Below are positions 43,042-54,112 of a stretch of 64,000 nt of DNA, piece by piece. Position 1 is the stretch's first letter. Every line of letters begins with the position of its first letter. The DNA is from Nocardia sp. BMG51109 (GTDB lineage Bacteria; Actinomycetota; Actinomycetes; Mycobacteriales; Mycobacteriaceae). The DNA lies in NCBI RefSeq assembly GCF_000526215.1, contig NZ_JAFQ01000004.1, forward strand, positions 434,001 through 498,000, in the 5' to 3' direction. The position numbers and the translations under genes are program-made. The notes beneath the pieces are model-generated. The model did no database searches and was not told the origin of the DNA. It worked only from the letters and a program-made list of their open reading frames with translations.

Positions 43042-46000
43042 ATGACCGACGCGGCGACAACACGACATCGCAACCCCGGCTGGATTCGCCGGCTGTGGGC
43101 TGCGTGTCGAGCGCATCCACGGCTGCTCGCGGGTGTGCTCGCCGCGGTGGTGGGTGGTGCGCTGGCGGAGGCCGCGGCGCCGCTGGCGGCCAAGCGGGCG
43201 CTCGACAGCGCCCAGGCGGGTGATCTCCACGCGATCGGCCCGATCGCGATGGTCCTGGCGGGGCTGGCGGTGGCGCGGTTCGCCACGGCGTACGGGCGTC
43301 GCTGGCTGACCGGGCAGCTCGCGCTGAACGTGCAGCACGAACTGCGTATCTCGTTGCTGACCGCCCTCCAGCGCTACGACGGACCGCGCCAGGACCGGCT
43401 GCGCACCGGGCAGGTGGTGTCGCGGTCGATCACCGATCTGCAGTTGGTACAGGGCCTGCTGGCGATGGCGCCGCTGTCGTCGGCGATGGTCCTGGTCTTC
43501 GTGCTCGCCGCCGCCGTCATGCTGGTGTTGTCGCCGCTGCTGGCCGCCGTCGCGTTGCTGACGGTGCCGGCGCTCGGCCTGGTGGTGTACCGGGTCCGCC
43601 CCCTGCTGCACGCGGCCACCTGGTCGGCGCAGCAGCGGGCCGCCGATCTGGCCCAGCACGTCGAGGAGACCGTCACGGGCGTCCGGGTGGTGAAGGGGTT
43701 CGGGCAGGAGTCCCGGATGGTGGGGGTGCTGGAGCAGCACGGGCGCCGGCTGTACGCGGAGCGGATGCGCTCCGCGCGCATCGACTCCCGGTTCGCGCCG
43801 ACGGTTTCGGCGATCCCGCAGCTCGGGATGGTCGCCGTGATCGCGCTGGGCGGCACGCTCGCGCTGCACGACATGATCGGTGTCGGCACGTTCCTGGCGT
43901 TCGCCGCCTACGTCACCATGCTGTCGTCGAGCACCCGCATCGTGGCCAACGTGATCGTGATGGCGCAGCTGACGCGGGCCGCCGCCGAACGCGTCTACCA
44001 GGTGATCGACTCCGCGCCCGAACAGACGGATCCACCCGACCCGCGACCGCTGCCCGACGGTCCGCTCGGAATCGAGATGCGTTCGGTCACCTTCGGATTC
44101 GACCCGGACCGGCCGGTGCTGCGCGATTTCGACCTGTCCGTGCGCCCCGGCGAGACGGTGGCGATCATCGGCCCCGCCGGTTCCGGAAAGTCCACCCTGG
44201 CACTGCTGCTGCCCCGGCTGTTCGGCCCCGACTCCGGACGGATCATGCTGCGCGGTACCGCATCCGGCACCGCGGGGGTCGACGTCGCCGATGTGCGGGC
44301 GGCCGACCTGCGCGCGGCGGTGGGCGTCGTGTTCGACGAGCCGTTCCTGTTCTCCGACACCGTCGCCGCCAATATCGCGCTCGGCCGGCCCGACGCCACG
44401 CCGGACGAGATCCGCCGGGCCGCCGAACTCGCCGCCGCCGACACGTTCATCGACCGGCTTCCCGAGGGCTACGACACGATGGTCGGCGAGCGCGGCCTGA
44501 CCCTGTCCGGCGGCCAGCGCCAGCGCCTCGCCCTCGCCCGCGCACTCCTGGCCGACCCCCGAATCCTGATCCTCGACGACGCCACCTCGGCCGTCGACGC
44601 CGTCACCGAGGCGGCCATCTACGACGCCCTGACCGGCGACTCCGGCACGGCACGCCCCGGCCGCACCACCGTGATCCTGGCCCACCGCGAATCCACCCTC
44701 GCCCACGCCGACCGCATCATCCGCCTTCCCGCCCCCGACCATCCCGGCACCACCGACCTCTGGCCCCGAGCGGCCGCCCCCGAATCCCCACCCACCGCCG
44801 ACGGAACCACCCCGCAGGCCCTGGCTGCGACCACCGAGACCACGAAACCGCCGACCACCGACGAGTCACACGCCGCCACAACCCAACCGATACCCTCGGC
44901 AGGCGCCCTACCCGGGGAAACGGGTACGACCGGCGCCGCGACCACGCCACCGATGAACCCCGGCACCCTCGAAAGCCCAAGCGGCGCACAGCCGCGTCGC
45001 TCGACGACAGCTACTGGGCAATCACCGGAATCTCCCGCCGCCGCGCCGACGGCGGCCGACGGTTCGGATGCCACCGAGCCGCTCATCGGCACAACCGAAC
45101 CGGTGAATTCGGCAGACCGGCCCGATACCCACGCGGCGAACGACGCACCACCCCCATCGGGGGACGCCGTGCGCCCGGCCGGCGAAGCCGGAGAGCCGAC
45201 CACCACCGAGCCACTCGCCGATACCACCGAGCCACTCGCCGATACCACCGAGCCGGCGACTCCGCTCGGCCGGAACGGCACCCATTCGGTGTCCGGCCCG
45301 TCGCCGAGCGCCATCGGTGCGCGGCCGAACCGGCCGACGACCGGTATCGCGCGAGCGTCGGCGACAGGGGCACAGCGATCAGCGAGTACGGCTGCGTCCG
45401 TCATCGACGTGCCGCCCGAGATTCTGCACAACCTCGCCCGGCTGCCCGCGCCGACCGAGCGGCCCGGGCTCGATGACGATGCGCTGGAGCAGCCGGAGCC
45501 GAACTTCCGGCTGGTGCGGCTGCTGCGGCCGGTGCGGTGGCTGCTGCTGGCGGTCGTGGCACTGCTGGCGGCGAATGCCGCTGTCGGCGTGGCCTTTCCG
45601 GCGCTGACCCGGTATGCGCTGGACGACGGCGTGGCCGCCGGGAGCGCGCGGGTGCTGGCGACCGCGGCCGTCGCGGCGGCGGGGCTGGCCGTGCTGAGCT
45701 GGCTGGACGAGGCGCTCGGCACGCTGCTGTCGGCGCGCGGCGGGGAACGGGTGCTCTACGGGCTGCGGGTGCGCAGCTACGCGCACCTGCAGCGGCTCGG
45801 GCTCGACTACTACGAGCGGGAGCTGTCCGGTCGCATCATGACCCGGATGACCACCGATATCGACGCGTTGTCCACGTTCCTGCAGACCGGGCTGACCACG
45901 GCGCTGATCAGCATGGGAACCGCCGTCGGGATCGCGGTGGCGCTGCTGGTGATCGACTCCGGCCTGGCGGTGGTGGTGTTCGCCACGCTGCCGCCGCTGG

Positions 46001-47322
46001 TCGCGGCCACGCTGGTGTTCCGCAAGGTGTCGGCTGCCGCCTATTCGGCTGCCCGCGAGCGCGTGGCCACGGTGAACGCCGACTTCCAGGAGAACGTGGC
46101 GGGGCTGCGCGCGAGCCAGGCCTACCGGCACGAGCCGCATGCCGCGCACCGCTTCACCGAGTACTCCGATGCCTACCGCCGCGCCCGGTTGCGCGCGCAG
46201 CGGGCGATCGCGCTCTATTTCGCCTTCGTCGTCGCCTGGGCCGACCTGGCGCAGGCCGCGGTCGTCTACGTGGGCGCGCGGGAGGTCGCGCACGGCACCA
46301 CCACCGCGGGAACCCTGGTCGCGTTCGTGCTGTACCTGGGCCTGCTGTTCAGCCCGATCATGCAGCTGTCGCAGGTGTTCGACGGCTACCAGCAGGCCCG
46401 GGTCGGGCTGCGGCGGATCGAGGCCCTGCTGCACACGCCGTCCTCGATCGAGCCGGACCCGCCGGATGCGGTCGCGATCCCCGGCCGGCTGCGTGCCGAC
46501 ATCACCCTCACCGACGTCGGATTCCGCTACCAGGACGCGAAAACAGCCGCCCTGCGGGATGTTTCGCTGCACATTCCGGCGGGCAGCACGCTGGCGCTGG
46601 TGGGCGAGACCGGCGCGGGCAAGTCCACCATCGTGAAACTGCTTGCGCGCCTGTACGACCTGCCGCGCCCGGATCCGGCCGACCGGCCGAACACCATCCG
46701 CGTCGACGGCACCGACATCCGCGACTACCGCCTCGCCGACTACCGCGGCCGGCTCGGCATGGTCCCGCAGGAAGCTCACCTGTTCACCGGCGACGTCGCG
46801 AGCAACATTGCATTCGGGAAACCATCCGCCACGCGAGCGGAGATCGAACGGGCCGCCGCGGCCGTCGGCGCGCTGGACATGATCGCCGCGCTACCGGCGG
46901 GCATGTATCAGCCGGTCGGCGAGGCCGGGCGCGGGCTGTCGGCCGGGCAGCGCCAGCTCCTCGCCCTGGCCCGCGCCGAACTGGTGGACCCGGACCTGCT
47001 GCTGCTGGACGAGGCCACGGCCGTACTGGACCCCGACAGCGAGGAGAAGGTGCTGGCGGCGAGCCGATCGCTGGTGCGGGCCGGTACCACGCACAGCCGC
47101 ACCGCGGTGATCGTGGCGCACCGGCTGGTCACGGCCGCGCGGGCGGACCGCATCGCCGTGGTGGACGGCGGCCGCATCGCCGAGATCGGCTCGCACGACG
47201 AGCTTGTCGCGGCCGGGGGGATCTATTCCCGACTGTGGTCGGCGGCACGTTCGGACGAAGGAATATTCTCGTCTCCGGACGAGTCGTCACAGAGAGGGTT
47301 GGGTCTGTCCGGCCGGAGGTAG
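43042..47322 (+). CDS. Fused double ABC exporter (TMD-NBD-TMD-NBD)
   Basis: 1426 residues: two full exporter halves in one chain. Half 1 has Walker A GPAGSGKST (about 377), signature LSGGQRQRLALARALL and LILDDATSAVD, where Asp replaces the catalytic Glu. Half 2 has GETGAGKST (about 1189), LSAGQRQLLALARAEL and LLLDEATAVLD, with Glu present. One site is thus degenerate, as in heterodimeric multidrug and siderophore exporters. Between the halves, residues 575-790 are a Thr/Pro/Ala-rich linker with short repeats. Related actinobacterial systems are usually two adjacent genes. It sits upstream of kgd. Confidence 0.9.
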   Translation: MTDAATTRHRNPGWIRRLWAACRAHPRLLAGVLAAVVGGALAEAAAPLAAKRALDSAQAGDLHAIGPIAMVLAGLAVARFATAYGRRWLTGQLALNVQHELRISLLTALQRYDGPRQDRLRTGQVVSRSITDLQLVQGLLAMAPLSSAMVLVFVLAAAVMLVLSPLLAAVALLTVPALGLVVYRVRPLLHAATWSAQQRAADLAQHVEETVTGVRVVKGFGQESRMVGVLEQHGRRLYAERMRSARIDSRFAPTVSAIPQLGMVAVIALGGTLALHDMIGVGTFLAFAAYVTMLSSSTRIVANVIVMAQLTRAAAERVYQVIDSAPEQTDPPDPRPLPDGPLGIEMRSVTFGFDPDRPVLRDFDLSVRPGETVAIIGPAGSGKSTLALLLPRLFGPDSGRIMLRGTASGTAGVDVADVRAADLRAAVGVVFDEPFLFSDTVAANIALGRPDATPDEIRRAAELAAADTFIDRLPEGYDTMVGERGLTLSGGQRQRLALARALLADPRILILDDATSAVDAVTEAAIYDALTGDSGTARPGRTTVILAHRESTLAHADRIIRLPAPDHPGTTDLWPRAAAPESPPTADGTTPQALAATTETTKPPTTDESHAATTQPIPSAGALPGETGTTGAATTPPMNPGTLESPSGAQPRRSTTATGQSPESPAAAPTAADGSDATEPLIGTTEPVNSADRPDTHAANDAPPPSGDAVRPAGEAGEPTTTEPLADTTEPLADTTEPATPLGRNGTHSVSGPSPSAIGARPNRPTTGIARASATGAQRSASTAASVIDVPPEILHNLARLPAPTERPGLDDDALEQPEPNFRLVRLLRPVRWLLLAVVALLAANAAVGVAFPALTRYALDDGVAAGSARVLATAAVAAAGLAVLSWLDEALGTLLSARGGERVLYGLRVRSYAHLQRLGLDYYERELSGRIMTRMTTDIDALSTFLQTGLTTALISMGTAVGIAVALLVIDSGLAVVVFATLPPLVAATLVFRKVSAAAYSAARERVATVNADFQENVAGLRASQAYRHEPHAAHRFTEYSDAYRRARLRAQRAIALYFAFVVAWADLAQAAVVYVGAREVAHGTTTAGTLVAFVLYLGLLFSPIMQLSQVFDGYQQARVGLRRIEALLHTPSSIEPDPPDAVAIPGRLRADITLTDVGFRYQDAKTAALRDVSLHIPAGSTLALVGETGAGKSTIVKLLARLYDLPRPDPADRPNTIRVDGTDIRDYRLADYRGRLGMVPQEAHLFTGDVASNIAFGKPSATRAEIERAAAAVGALDMIAALPAGMYQPVGEAGRGLSAGQRQLLALARAELVDPDLLLLDEATAVLDPDSEEKVLAASRSLVRAGTTHSRTAVIVAHRLVTAARADRIAVVDGGRIAEIGSHDELVAAGGIYSRLWSAARSDEGIFSSPDESSQRGLGLSGRR
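45208..45249. repeat. 21-bp in-frame duplication in the ABC exporter linker
   Basis: GAGCCACTCGCCGATACCAC plus C occurs twice in a row (45208 and 45229), followed by a partial third copy, and encodes repeated EPLADTT. It lies in the disordered linker, so it changes only linker length. Confidence 0.85.
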
Positions 47323-47522
47323 CCACATCGCAGCACGCCACGGGGAACGGAGGCGAAAACTTTGCGTAACGCGAAGAAACGCATAGAGACCACCGTGGGG
47401 CGCGGTAGCGGGCCGGGGCCTATCCTCAGAAAGGGCGGATCGGCGCATAGCACGCCGGTCACCCGTGCCGAGCACGTCACAAACGTCGCAGCGCGAAGAA
47501 CGAAATGAGGCGAACACCTGCT

Positions 47523-50500
47523 GTGAGCAGCTCAACATCCCAGTTCGGACAGAACCAGTGGCTCGTCGACGAGATGTACCAGAAGTACAAGCAAGACCCG
47601 GCGTCGGTCGACGAGAGCTGGCACGAGTTCCTGGCCGACTACACGCCGGAGTCGACGGGTGAGACCAACAGCTCGGGTCGGGCGCCGGGTGTTGACGCTA
47701 CTCCCGTCGCCGGCACCGCCGCTGCACCGACGAATGCCACGCCCGCACCCGCGCAGGCGCCGGCGGCCGCGCCCGCACCCGCCGCCGCGCCGGCGGCCCA
47801 GAACGCCACTCCACCGGCCCCCAAGGTGAACACGGCGGCCTCGGCCGCCGCGGCCCCGCCGCAGGCGCGTAGCCCCCAGACCACCCCGGCCCCGGCCTCC
47901 AACGCCGCGCCGACCACCGGCGCCCCGAAGGCCGAGCCGAGCGCCGACGAGGCGAAGCCGCTGCGCGGCCCGGCCGCCGCCATCGTCAAGAACATGTCGG
48001 CGTCGCTGACGATCCCGACCGCGACCAGTGTGCGCGCCATCCCCGCGAAGCTGATGATCGACAACCGCCTGGTCATCAACAACCACCTGGCCCGCACCCG
48101 CGGCGGCAAGATCTCCTTCACCCACCTGCTCGGCTACGCGATCGTGCAGGCGGTCCAGTCCTTCCCGAACATGAACCGGCACTTCGCCGAGGTCGACGGG
48201 AAGCCGAACGCGGTCACCCCCGCGCACACCAACCTGGGCCTGGCCATCGACCTACCCGGGAAGAACGGTAACCGCACACTGGTCGTCGCGGCCATCAAGA
48301 ACTGCGAGACCATGACATTCGCGCAGTTCCACACCGCCTACGAGGACATCGTTCGCCGCGCCCGCGACGGCAAGCTCGGCGCTGAGGACTTCTCGGGCGT
48401 CACCATCTCGCTGACCAACCCGGGCACCATCGGCACCAACCACTCGGTGCCGCGGCTGATGGCGGGGCAGGGCACGATCGTCGGCGCGGGCGCGATGGAG
48501 TACCCGGCCGAGTTCCAGGGCATGAGCGACCAGCAGCTGGCCGAGATCGGCATCGGCAAGCTGATGACGCTGACCTCGACCTACGACCACCGCATCATCC
48601 AGGGCGCGGAGTCCGGCGACTTCCTGCGCACCATCCACCAGCTGCTGATCTCCGACGAGTTCTACGACGAGATCTTCCACGGCATGGGCGTGCCGTACGA
48701 GCCGGTGCGCTGGCGCAAGGACATCAAGGAGCGTGGCGTCGACAAGAGCGTCCGCGTCCAGGAGCTCATCGCCGCCTACCGCAACCGCGGCCATCTGATG
48801 GCCGACACCGACCCGCTGCGGCTGGTCAAGGACAAGTTCCGCAGCCACCCCGACCTGGACGTCACCCAGCACGGCCTGACCCTGTGGGATCTGGACCGCG
48901 AGTTCAACGTCGCCGGCTTCCACGGCCAGGAGCGGATGAAGCTGCGCGACGTGCTGTCGCTGCTGCGCGATGCCTACTGCCGGCACGTCGGCGTCGAGTA
49001 CACCCACATCCTCGATCCCGAGCAGCTGCAGTGGCTGCAGGACCGGGTCGAGCAGAAGCACGAGAAACCGACTGTCGCGCAACAGAAGTACATCCTGAGC
49101 CGGCTCAACGCGGCCGAGGCGTTCGAGACCTTCCTGCAGACCAAGTACGTCGGCCAGAAGCGCTTCTCGCTGGAGGGCGCGGAGACCGTCATCCCGATGA
49201 TGGACGCCGTCATCGATCAGTGCGCCGAGCACGCGCTCGACGAGGTCGTGATCGGCATGCCGCACCGCGGCCGCCTGAACGTGCTCGCCAATATCGTCGG
49301 CAAGCCCTACTCGCAGATCTTCACCGAGTTCGAGGGCAATATGAACCCGGCCGCGACGCACGGCTCGGGCGACGTGAAGTACCACCTCGGCGCGCACGGC
49401 ACCTACATCCAGATGTTCGGCGACAACGACATCGAGGTGTCGCTGACCGCCAACCCGTCGCACCTGGAGGCCGTCGACCCGGTCCTGGAGGGCCTGGTCC
49501 GCGCCAAGCAGGACCTGCTCACCAAGGAGGACCTGGTCACCAAGGGCGAGGAGGCGCGCACCTTCTCGGTCGTGCCGCTGATGCTGCACGGTGACGCGGC
49601 CTTCGCCGGGCAGGGTGTGGTCGCCGAGACGCTGAACATGTCGGGCCTGCGCGGCTACCGCGTCGGCGGCACCGTGCACATCGTGGTGAACAACCAGATC
49701 GGCTTCACCACCGCCCCGGAGAACAGCCGCTCCACCGAATACTCCACGGACATCGCGAAATTCATCGGCGCCCCGGTCTTCCACGTGAACGGCGACGATC
49801 CGGAGGCGTGCACCTGGGTGTCGCGGCTGGCCACCGACTACCGCGAGCGGTTCCACAAGGACGTCGTGATCGACCTGATCTGCTACCGGCGCCGCGGCCA
49901 CAACGAGGGCGACGACCCGTCGATGACCCAGCCGTACATGTACGACGTCATCGACACCAAGCGCAGCGTCCGCAAGTCCTACACCGAGGCCCTGATCGGC
50001 CGCGGTGACATCTCCATGAAGGAAGCCGAAGACGCCCTGCGCGATTACCAGGGCCAGCTGGAGCGGGTCTTCAACGAGGTGCGCGAGCTGGAGAAGTACA
50101 CGCCGGAGCCGAGCGAATCGGTCGAGGAGGAGCAAACCGTTCCCGGCACGATCGTCACGTCCGTGGACAAGTCGGTGCTGCAGCGCATCGGCGACGCCTT
50201 CATCGACGTGCCCGACGGCTTCAGTGTGCATCCGCGCGTCAAGCCGGTGCTGGACCGCCGCCGCGAGATGGCCTACGAGGGCAAGATCGACTGGGCCTTC
50301 GCCGAGCTGCTGGCGTTCGGCACGCTGATCGACGAGGGCCGCGCGGTGCGCCTGACCGGTCAGGATTCCCGGCGCGGCACCTTCACCCAGCGGCATTCGG
50401 TGATCGTCGACCGGAAGTCCGGCGCGGAGTACACCCCACTGCACAACATCGGCAGCGCGAATCCGGGCTGGTTCGCGGTGCACGACTCGGCGCTGAGCGA

Positions 50501-51338
50501 ATTCGCCGCGGTCGGCTTCGAATACGGCTACTCGCTGGGCAATCCGGACGCGCTGGTGCTGTGGGAGGCCCAGTTCGGCGACTTCGTCAACGGCGCGCAG
50601 TCGATCATCGACGAGTTCATCTCCTCCGGTGAGGCCAAGTGGGGCCAGCTGTCGGAGGTCGTGCTGCTGCTGCCGCACGGCCACGAGGGCCAGGGCCCGG
50701 ACCACACGTCCGGCCGCATCGAGCGGTTCCTGCAGCTGTGCGCGGAGGGCTCGATGACGGTGGCGGTGCCGTCCACCCCGTCGAACTACTTCCACCTGCT
50801 GCGCCGGCACGTGCTCGACGGCATCCGCCGGCCGCTGATCGTCTTCACCCCGAAGTCGATGCTGCGCAACAAGGCCGTGGTCTCCAACGTCGAGGACTTC
50901 ACCGACACCAAGTTCCGCTCGGTGCTCGAGGAGCCGACCTACGAGAGCGGCGACGGCGACCGCGCCAAGGTGAAGCGGATCCTGCTGACCTCCGGCAAGC
51001 TCTACTACGAGCTGGCCGCGGAGAAGGCCAAGAAGAACCGCGACGACGTGGCGATCATCCGGATCGAGCAGCTGTACCCGATCCCGTCGTACCGGCTCAA
51101 CGAGAAGCTGGCCACCTACCCGAACGCCACCGATCTGGCGTGGGTGCAGGAGGAGCCGGCCAACCAGGGCGCCTGGCCGTTCTTCGGCCTGAACCTGCCG
51201 GAGTTCCTGCCGGAGCGGTTCGCCCGGCTGCGCCGGATCTCGCGCCGTGCCATGTCGGCCCCGTCCTCGGGTTCGAGCAAGGTGCACGGAGTGGAGCAGG
51301 CGGAGATCATCGCGGAGGCGTTCACGCCGACCGCCTGA
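47523..51338 (+). CDS. kgd: Multifunctional 2-oxoglutarate decarboxylase/dehydrogenase
   Basis: 1271 residues. The start is GTG 47523, giving [22 protein letters not shown], which matches mycobacterial Kgd proteins; an ATG at 47505 would add six unrelated residues. After an Ala/Pro linker (about residues 45-150) comes an E2-like acyltransferase domain with [16 protein letters not shown]. The thiamine-dependent E1 domain follows ([54 protein letters not shown]). It works in the TCA cycle, decarboxylating 2-oxoglutarate and, with lipoyl partners, making succinyl-CoA. The FHA-protein GarA/OdhI normally inhibits it. A possible -10 (TATCCT) is near 47420. Confidence 0.97.
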   Translation: MSSSTSQFGQNQWLVDEMYQKYKQDPASVDESWHEFLADYTPESTGETNSSGRAPGVDATPVAGTAAAPTNATPAPAQAPAAAPAPAAAPAAQNATPPAPKVNTAASAAAAPPQARSPQTTPAPASNAAPTTGAPKAEPSADEAKPLRGPAAAIVKNMSASLTIPTATSVRAIPAKLMIDNRLVINNHLARTRGGKISFTHLLGYAIVQAVQSFPNMNRHFAEVDGKPNAVTPAHTNLGLAIDLPGKNGNRTLVVAAIKNCETMTFAQFHTAYEDIVRRARDGKLGAEDFSGVTISLTNPGTIGTNHSVPRLMAGQGTIVGAGAMEYPAEFQGMSDQQLAEIGIGKLMTLTSTYDHRIIQGAESGDFLRTIHQLLISDEFYDEIFHGMGVPYEPVRWRKDIKERGVDKSVRVQELIAAYRNRGHLMADTDPLRLVKDKFRSHPDLDVTQHGLTLWDLDREFNVAGFHGQERMKLRDVLSLLRDAYCRHVGVEYTHILDPEQLQWLQDRVEQKHEKPTVAQQKYILSRLNAAEAFETFLQTKYVGQKRFSLEGAETVIPMMDAVIDQCAEHALDEVVIGMPHRGRLNVLANIVGKPYSQIFTEFEGNMNPAATHGSGDVKYHLGAHGTYIQMFGDNDIEVSLTANPSHLEAVDPVLEGLVRAKQDLLTKEDLVTKGEEARTFSVVPLMLHGDAAFAGQGVVAETLNMSGLRGYRVGGTVHIVVNNQIGFTTAPENSRSTEYSTDIAKFIGAPVFHVNGDDPEACTWVSRLATDYRERFHKDVVIDLICYRRRGHNEGDDPSMTQPYMYDVIDTKRSVRKSYTEALIGRGDISMKEAEDALRDYQGQLERVFNEVRELEKYTPEPSESVEEEQTVPGTIVTSVDKSVLQRIGDAFIDVPDGFSVHPRVKPVLDRRREMAYEGKIDWAFAELLAFGTLIDEGRAVRLTGQDSRRGTFTQRHSVIVDRKSGAEYTPLHNIGSANPGWFAVHDSALSEFAAVGFEYGYSLGNPDALVLWEAQFGDFVNGAQSIIDEFISSGEAKWGQLSEVVLLLPHGHEGQGPDHTSGRIERFLQLCAEGSMTVAVPSTPSNYFHLLRRHVLDGIRRPLIVFTPKSMLRNKAVVSNVEDFTDTKFRSVLEEPTYESGDGDRAKVKRILLTSGKLYYELAAEKAKKNRDDVAIIRIEQLYPIPSYRLNEKLATYPNATDLAWVQEEPANQGAWPFFGLNLPEFLPERFARLRRISRRAMSAPSSGSSKVHGVEQAEIIAEAFTPTA

Positions 51339-51354
51339 GCGCGACAACGGCGCG

Positions 51355-51401
51355 ACGCCGGGCCGGATTCGCTTCCTGCGGAAGCGTATTCGGCCCGGCG
51401 T
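51355..51401 (+). terminator. Long hairpin terminator of kgd
   Basis: A 47-base structure with two 22-base arms and loop TGC: ACGCCGGGCCG at 51355 pairs with CGGCCCGGCGT at 51391-51401, and the inner CGCTTCC pairs with GGAAGCG. In the full stem there is only one mismatch and one G-U pair. It starts 17 bases after the kgd stop. There is no long T-run, but the stability should suffice. Confidence 0.85.
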
Positions 51402-51647
51402 TCGCCTTTCACCGGGTCCACGCCCCCGCACCACCGGTATGAACCGAAAACGGCTGCCCGGTAGGCGATTCGATGTGAGTGGCCCGCCACCCGACGCCGC
51501 GCGCGTCCGCGTCACCGACCCGCGCCGGAGCGATCTCACACGGACAGTCACTGGATTCTTCGCCGTGTCGTCTACGGCATCCATAAACCGCGCGCAGCGG
51601 CTGTGACGGTCGTCATCCGCCCTTGTCCGGCGACAGTTCCGCGCCGT
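51402..51647. other. Gene-free spacer between the kgd terminator and the PadR promoter region
   Basis: About 246 bases. A frame at 51247-51606 crosses the kgd end and its terminator hairpin and is not credible. I see no gene or repeat. Confidence 0.5.
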
Positions 51648-51665
51648 ATATTCGGTACGGAATAT
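51648..51665. promoter_or_regulatory. PadR operator candidate
   Basis: ATATTC-GGTACG-GAATAT, 6-bp perfect arms, 68 bases before the PadR ATG at 51734. PadR proteins bind AT-rich palindromes with ATG/CAT- or ATATT-type half-sites near their own start, so autoregulation is likely. Confidence 0.6.
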
Positions 51666-51733
51666 TTGTGATGGGCTATGTCATGGTCCGCGGCTAAAGT
51701 CCTGCGCGAGCGAAAACGAGAGGGAAGCGAGCA

Positions 51734-52432
51734 ATGACGAAGCAGCCGGGTGCGACGCTGACGCCGTTGGCGATTGCGGTACTCGCGCTCCTGGAGGAAC
51801 GGCCGATGCATCCGTACGAGATGTATCAACTGCTCCGGCAGCGGCGCGAGGACTACCTGGTGAAGGTCCGCCCCGGCTCGCTCTATCACACCGTGTCACG
51901 GCTGGCGGAGCAGGGACTCGTCCACCCCGAGGGCACCGACCGGGCGGGCAACCGCCCCGAACGCACCACCTACCGGATCGCCGAATCCGGCACCGCCGCG
52001 CTGCGGAACCGGATCGCCGAGCTGATCCGGCGGCCCCTCCGCGAATATCCGATCTTTCCGCTGGCCGTGTCCGAGGCACACAACCTGCCCCGGGACGAGG
52101 TGCTCGCGCTGCTGGGCGAGCGCATCGCCCGGCTGGACAACGACATCACCGAGCTCGACGCGCTGCACGACTGGCTGACCGGCAAACGGGTAGCCCGACG
52201 GTACTGGATGGTCCTCGAATACCTGCGCGGCCAACTCGATGCCGAAATCACCTGGTTACGCCGCATCTCCGCCGAACTGAAATCCGGTGTCCTGGATTGG
52301 GACGAGTTCACCCCCAACGGCGTCCGCATCGTGCCGGAAACCCCCGACCTCGGCCATGACTGGGGTGCCGCGGTCACCGACGATGTGCTCGCCGAACTGC
52401 GAAAGGGCGGTGCGCTGCCCGGCGACCAGTGA
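51734..52432 (+). CDS. PadR-family transcriptional regulator
   Basis: 232 residues. The winged helix is typical: LAIAVLALLEERPMHPYEMYQLLRQRREDYLVKVRPGSLYHTVSRLAEQGLVHPE, including the G-S-L-Y-x-x-L/V wing entry. The C-terminal half is a Vir-type helical dimerisation domain (ARLDNDITELDALHDWLTGKRVARRYWMVLEYLRGQLDAEITWL). An MFS efflux gene follows 85 bases downstream. PadR repressors beside drug exporters usually release DNA on binding the exported compound. Confidence 0.9.
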   Translation: MTKQPGATLTPLAIAVLALLEERPMHPYEMYQLLRQRREDYLVKVRPGSLYHTVSRLAEQGLVHPEGTDRAGNRPERTTYRIAESGTAALRNRIAELIRRPLREYPIFPLAVSEAHNLPRDEVLALLGERIARLDNDITELDALHDWLTGKRVARRYWMVLEYLRGQLDAEITWLRRISAELKSGVLDWDEFTPNGVRIVPETPDLGHDWGAAVTDDVLAELRKGGALPGDQ

Positions 52433-52517
52433 CACGCGCCCCGGCCGACGGAGCGCCCGCGACCCGCACCAGAACTCGCATCGGCTCGATCGATGCCTCC
52501 CGTGAGGAATGAAACCC

Positions 52518-53999
52518 ATGACGACACAACGCAATCCGTGGCACGCCCTCGGCGCGCTGGTGGTCGGCTTCTTCATGATCCTGCTGGATATGACCATCGT
52601 CGCGGTGGCCAACCCGGCCATCATGACCGACCTGCACACCGATATCACCAAGGTCATCTGGGTCACCAGCGCGTACCTGCTCACCTACGCGGTCCCGCTG
52701 CTGGTGACGGGCCGGCTCGGCGACCGCTACGGCCCCAAGAACATCTATCTGATCGGCCTGGCCGTCTTCACCGCCGCGTCGCTGTGGTGCGGTCTCTCCG
52801 GCTCCGTCGAGATGCTGATCGCGGCGCGTGCCGTGCAGGGCCTGGGCGCCGCGCTGATGACGCCACAGACCATGGCGGTGATCACCCGCACCTTCCCGCC
52901 GGACAAGCGCGGCGCGGCGATGGGCCTGTGGGGCGGCGTGGCCGGCTTGGCCACGCTGGTCGGCCCCATCCTCGGCGGCGTCCTCGTCGACTGGCAGGGC
53001 TGGAACTGGATCTTCTACATCAACGTGCCGATCGGCATCATCGCCTTCGCGCTGGCGGTCTGGCTGGTGCCCGCGCTGGAAACCCATGAGCACAAGTTCG
53101 ACATGGTCGGCGTGGCGCTGAGCGCGATCGGCATGTTCCTGCTGGTGTTCGGCATCCAGGAGGGCAACGCGCACGACTGGGGCGCGTGGATCTGGGGCAT
53201 GATCGTCGCCGGGCTGGTGGTGCTGGCGCTGTTCGTGGTCAACCAGGCCCGCAACACCGGCGAGCCGCTGGTGCCGCTGAGCCTGTTCCGCGATCGCAAC
53301 TTCGCGCTGTCGAGCGTGGCCATCGCCGCGATGGGCGCCGCGGTCACCGCCTTCATGGTGCCGGCGTACTTCTATCTGGAGGCGGTGCGCGAGTTCTCGC
53401 CGACCAGATCGGCGCTGGTGTTCGCGCCGATGGCGATCGTCACCGGCCTCACCGCCCCGCTGATCGGCAAGATCTCCGACCGGATGCCGCCGCGCATCCT
53501 GCCGACCATCGGCTTCGTGTTGTTCGCGGCCTCGATCTTCGGGATCGCGGCGCTGATGACGCCGCACAGCTCCATCCCGCTGATCCTGCTCGTCGCCGCG
53601 GTCGCCGGACTGTCCAACTCCTGCATCTGGGCGCCGCTGGCGTCCACGGCCACCCGTAACCTGCCGATCCACCAGGCCGGCGCGGGCGCGGGGGTCTACA
53701 ACACCACCCGCCAGGTCGGGTCGGTGCTCGGCAGCGCGGCGATCAGCGCCCTGATCTCGGCCCGGATGGCGGCCCAGGGCCTGGGCGGCGGTAATCAGAT
53801 GTCCGAGGGCGGCGCCGGCATGGGCAAGATCCCGGAATTCGTCCTGGACGAATTCAGCACCGCCCTGGGCCAGGCCATGCTCCTCCCCGCCGCCATCCTC
53901 CTGATCGGCGTCATCGCCTCGGCCCTGTTCATCGGCGCGAAGACCAAGCCCACCGACACCCCCGCCGACGGCAAGGTCCCCGCCGACGTCGGCCGCTGA
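52518..53999 (+). CDS. DHA2-family MFS drug exporter
   Basis: 493 residues with about 14 membrane segments. Motif A is VTGRLGDRYGPKNIYLIGLAVF and motif C is GLATLVGPILGGVLVDWQGWNWIFYINVPIG. MILLDMTIVAVANPAI is the first-helix D1-type motif of the 14-helix EmrB/QacA family. It exports hydrophobic drugs with proton exchange. The ATG at 52518 is preferred to 52509 because the GAGGA ribosome site is then at a usable distance. It is paired with the PadR gene. Confidence 0.9.
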   Translation: MTTQRNPWHALGALVVGFFMILLDMTIVAVANPAIMTDLHTDITKVIWVTSAYLLTYAVPLLVTGRLGDRYGPKNIYLIGLAVFTAASLWCGLSGSVEMLIAARAVQGLGAALMTPQTMAVITRTFPPDKRGAAMGLWGGVAGLATLVGPILGGVLVDWQGWNWIFYINVPIGIIAFALAVWLVPALETHEHKFDMVGVALSAIGMFLLVFGIQEGNAHDWGAWIWGMIVAGLVVLALFVVNQARNTGEPLVPLSLFRDRNFALSSVAIAAMGAAVTAFMVPAYFYLEAVREFSPTRSALVFAPMAIVTGLTAPLIGKISDRMPPRILPTIGFVLFAASIFGIAALMTPHSSIPLILLVAAVAGLSNSCIWAPLASTATRNLPIHQAGAGAGVYNTTRQVGSVLGSAAISALISARMAAQGLGGGNQMSEGGAGMGKIPEFVLDEFSTALGQAMLLPAAILLIGVIASALFIGAKTKPTDTPADGKVPADVGR

Positions 54000-54003
54000 G
54001 CGG

Positions 54004-54047
54004 GTGCGGGTCCGCCGGAAACGCCTGTCGCCCTGGCGGACCCGCAC
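54004..54047 (+). terminator. Terminator hairpin of the MFS exporter gene
   Basis: GTGCGGGTCCGCC at 54004-54016 is perfectly complementary to GGCGGACCCGCAC at 54035-54047; the loop is 18 bases. It begins 4 bases after the TGA of the transporter. Confidence 0.8.
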
Positions 54048-54112
54048 TCTACCTCGGTATGTGCTGTGCTCGGCCGGTCAGCCACTACCGGATGCTGTCG
54101 TGTCTCCCGCAT

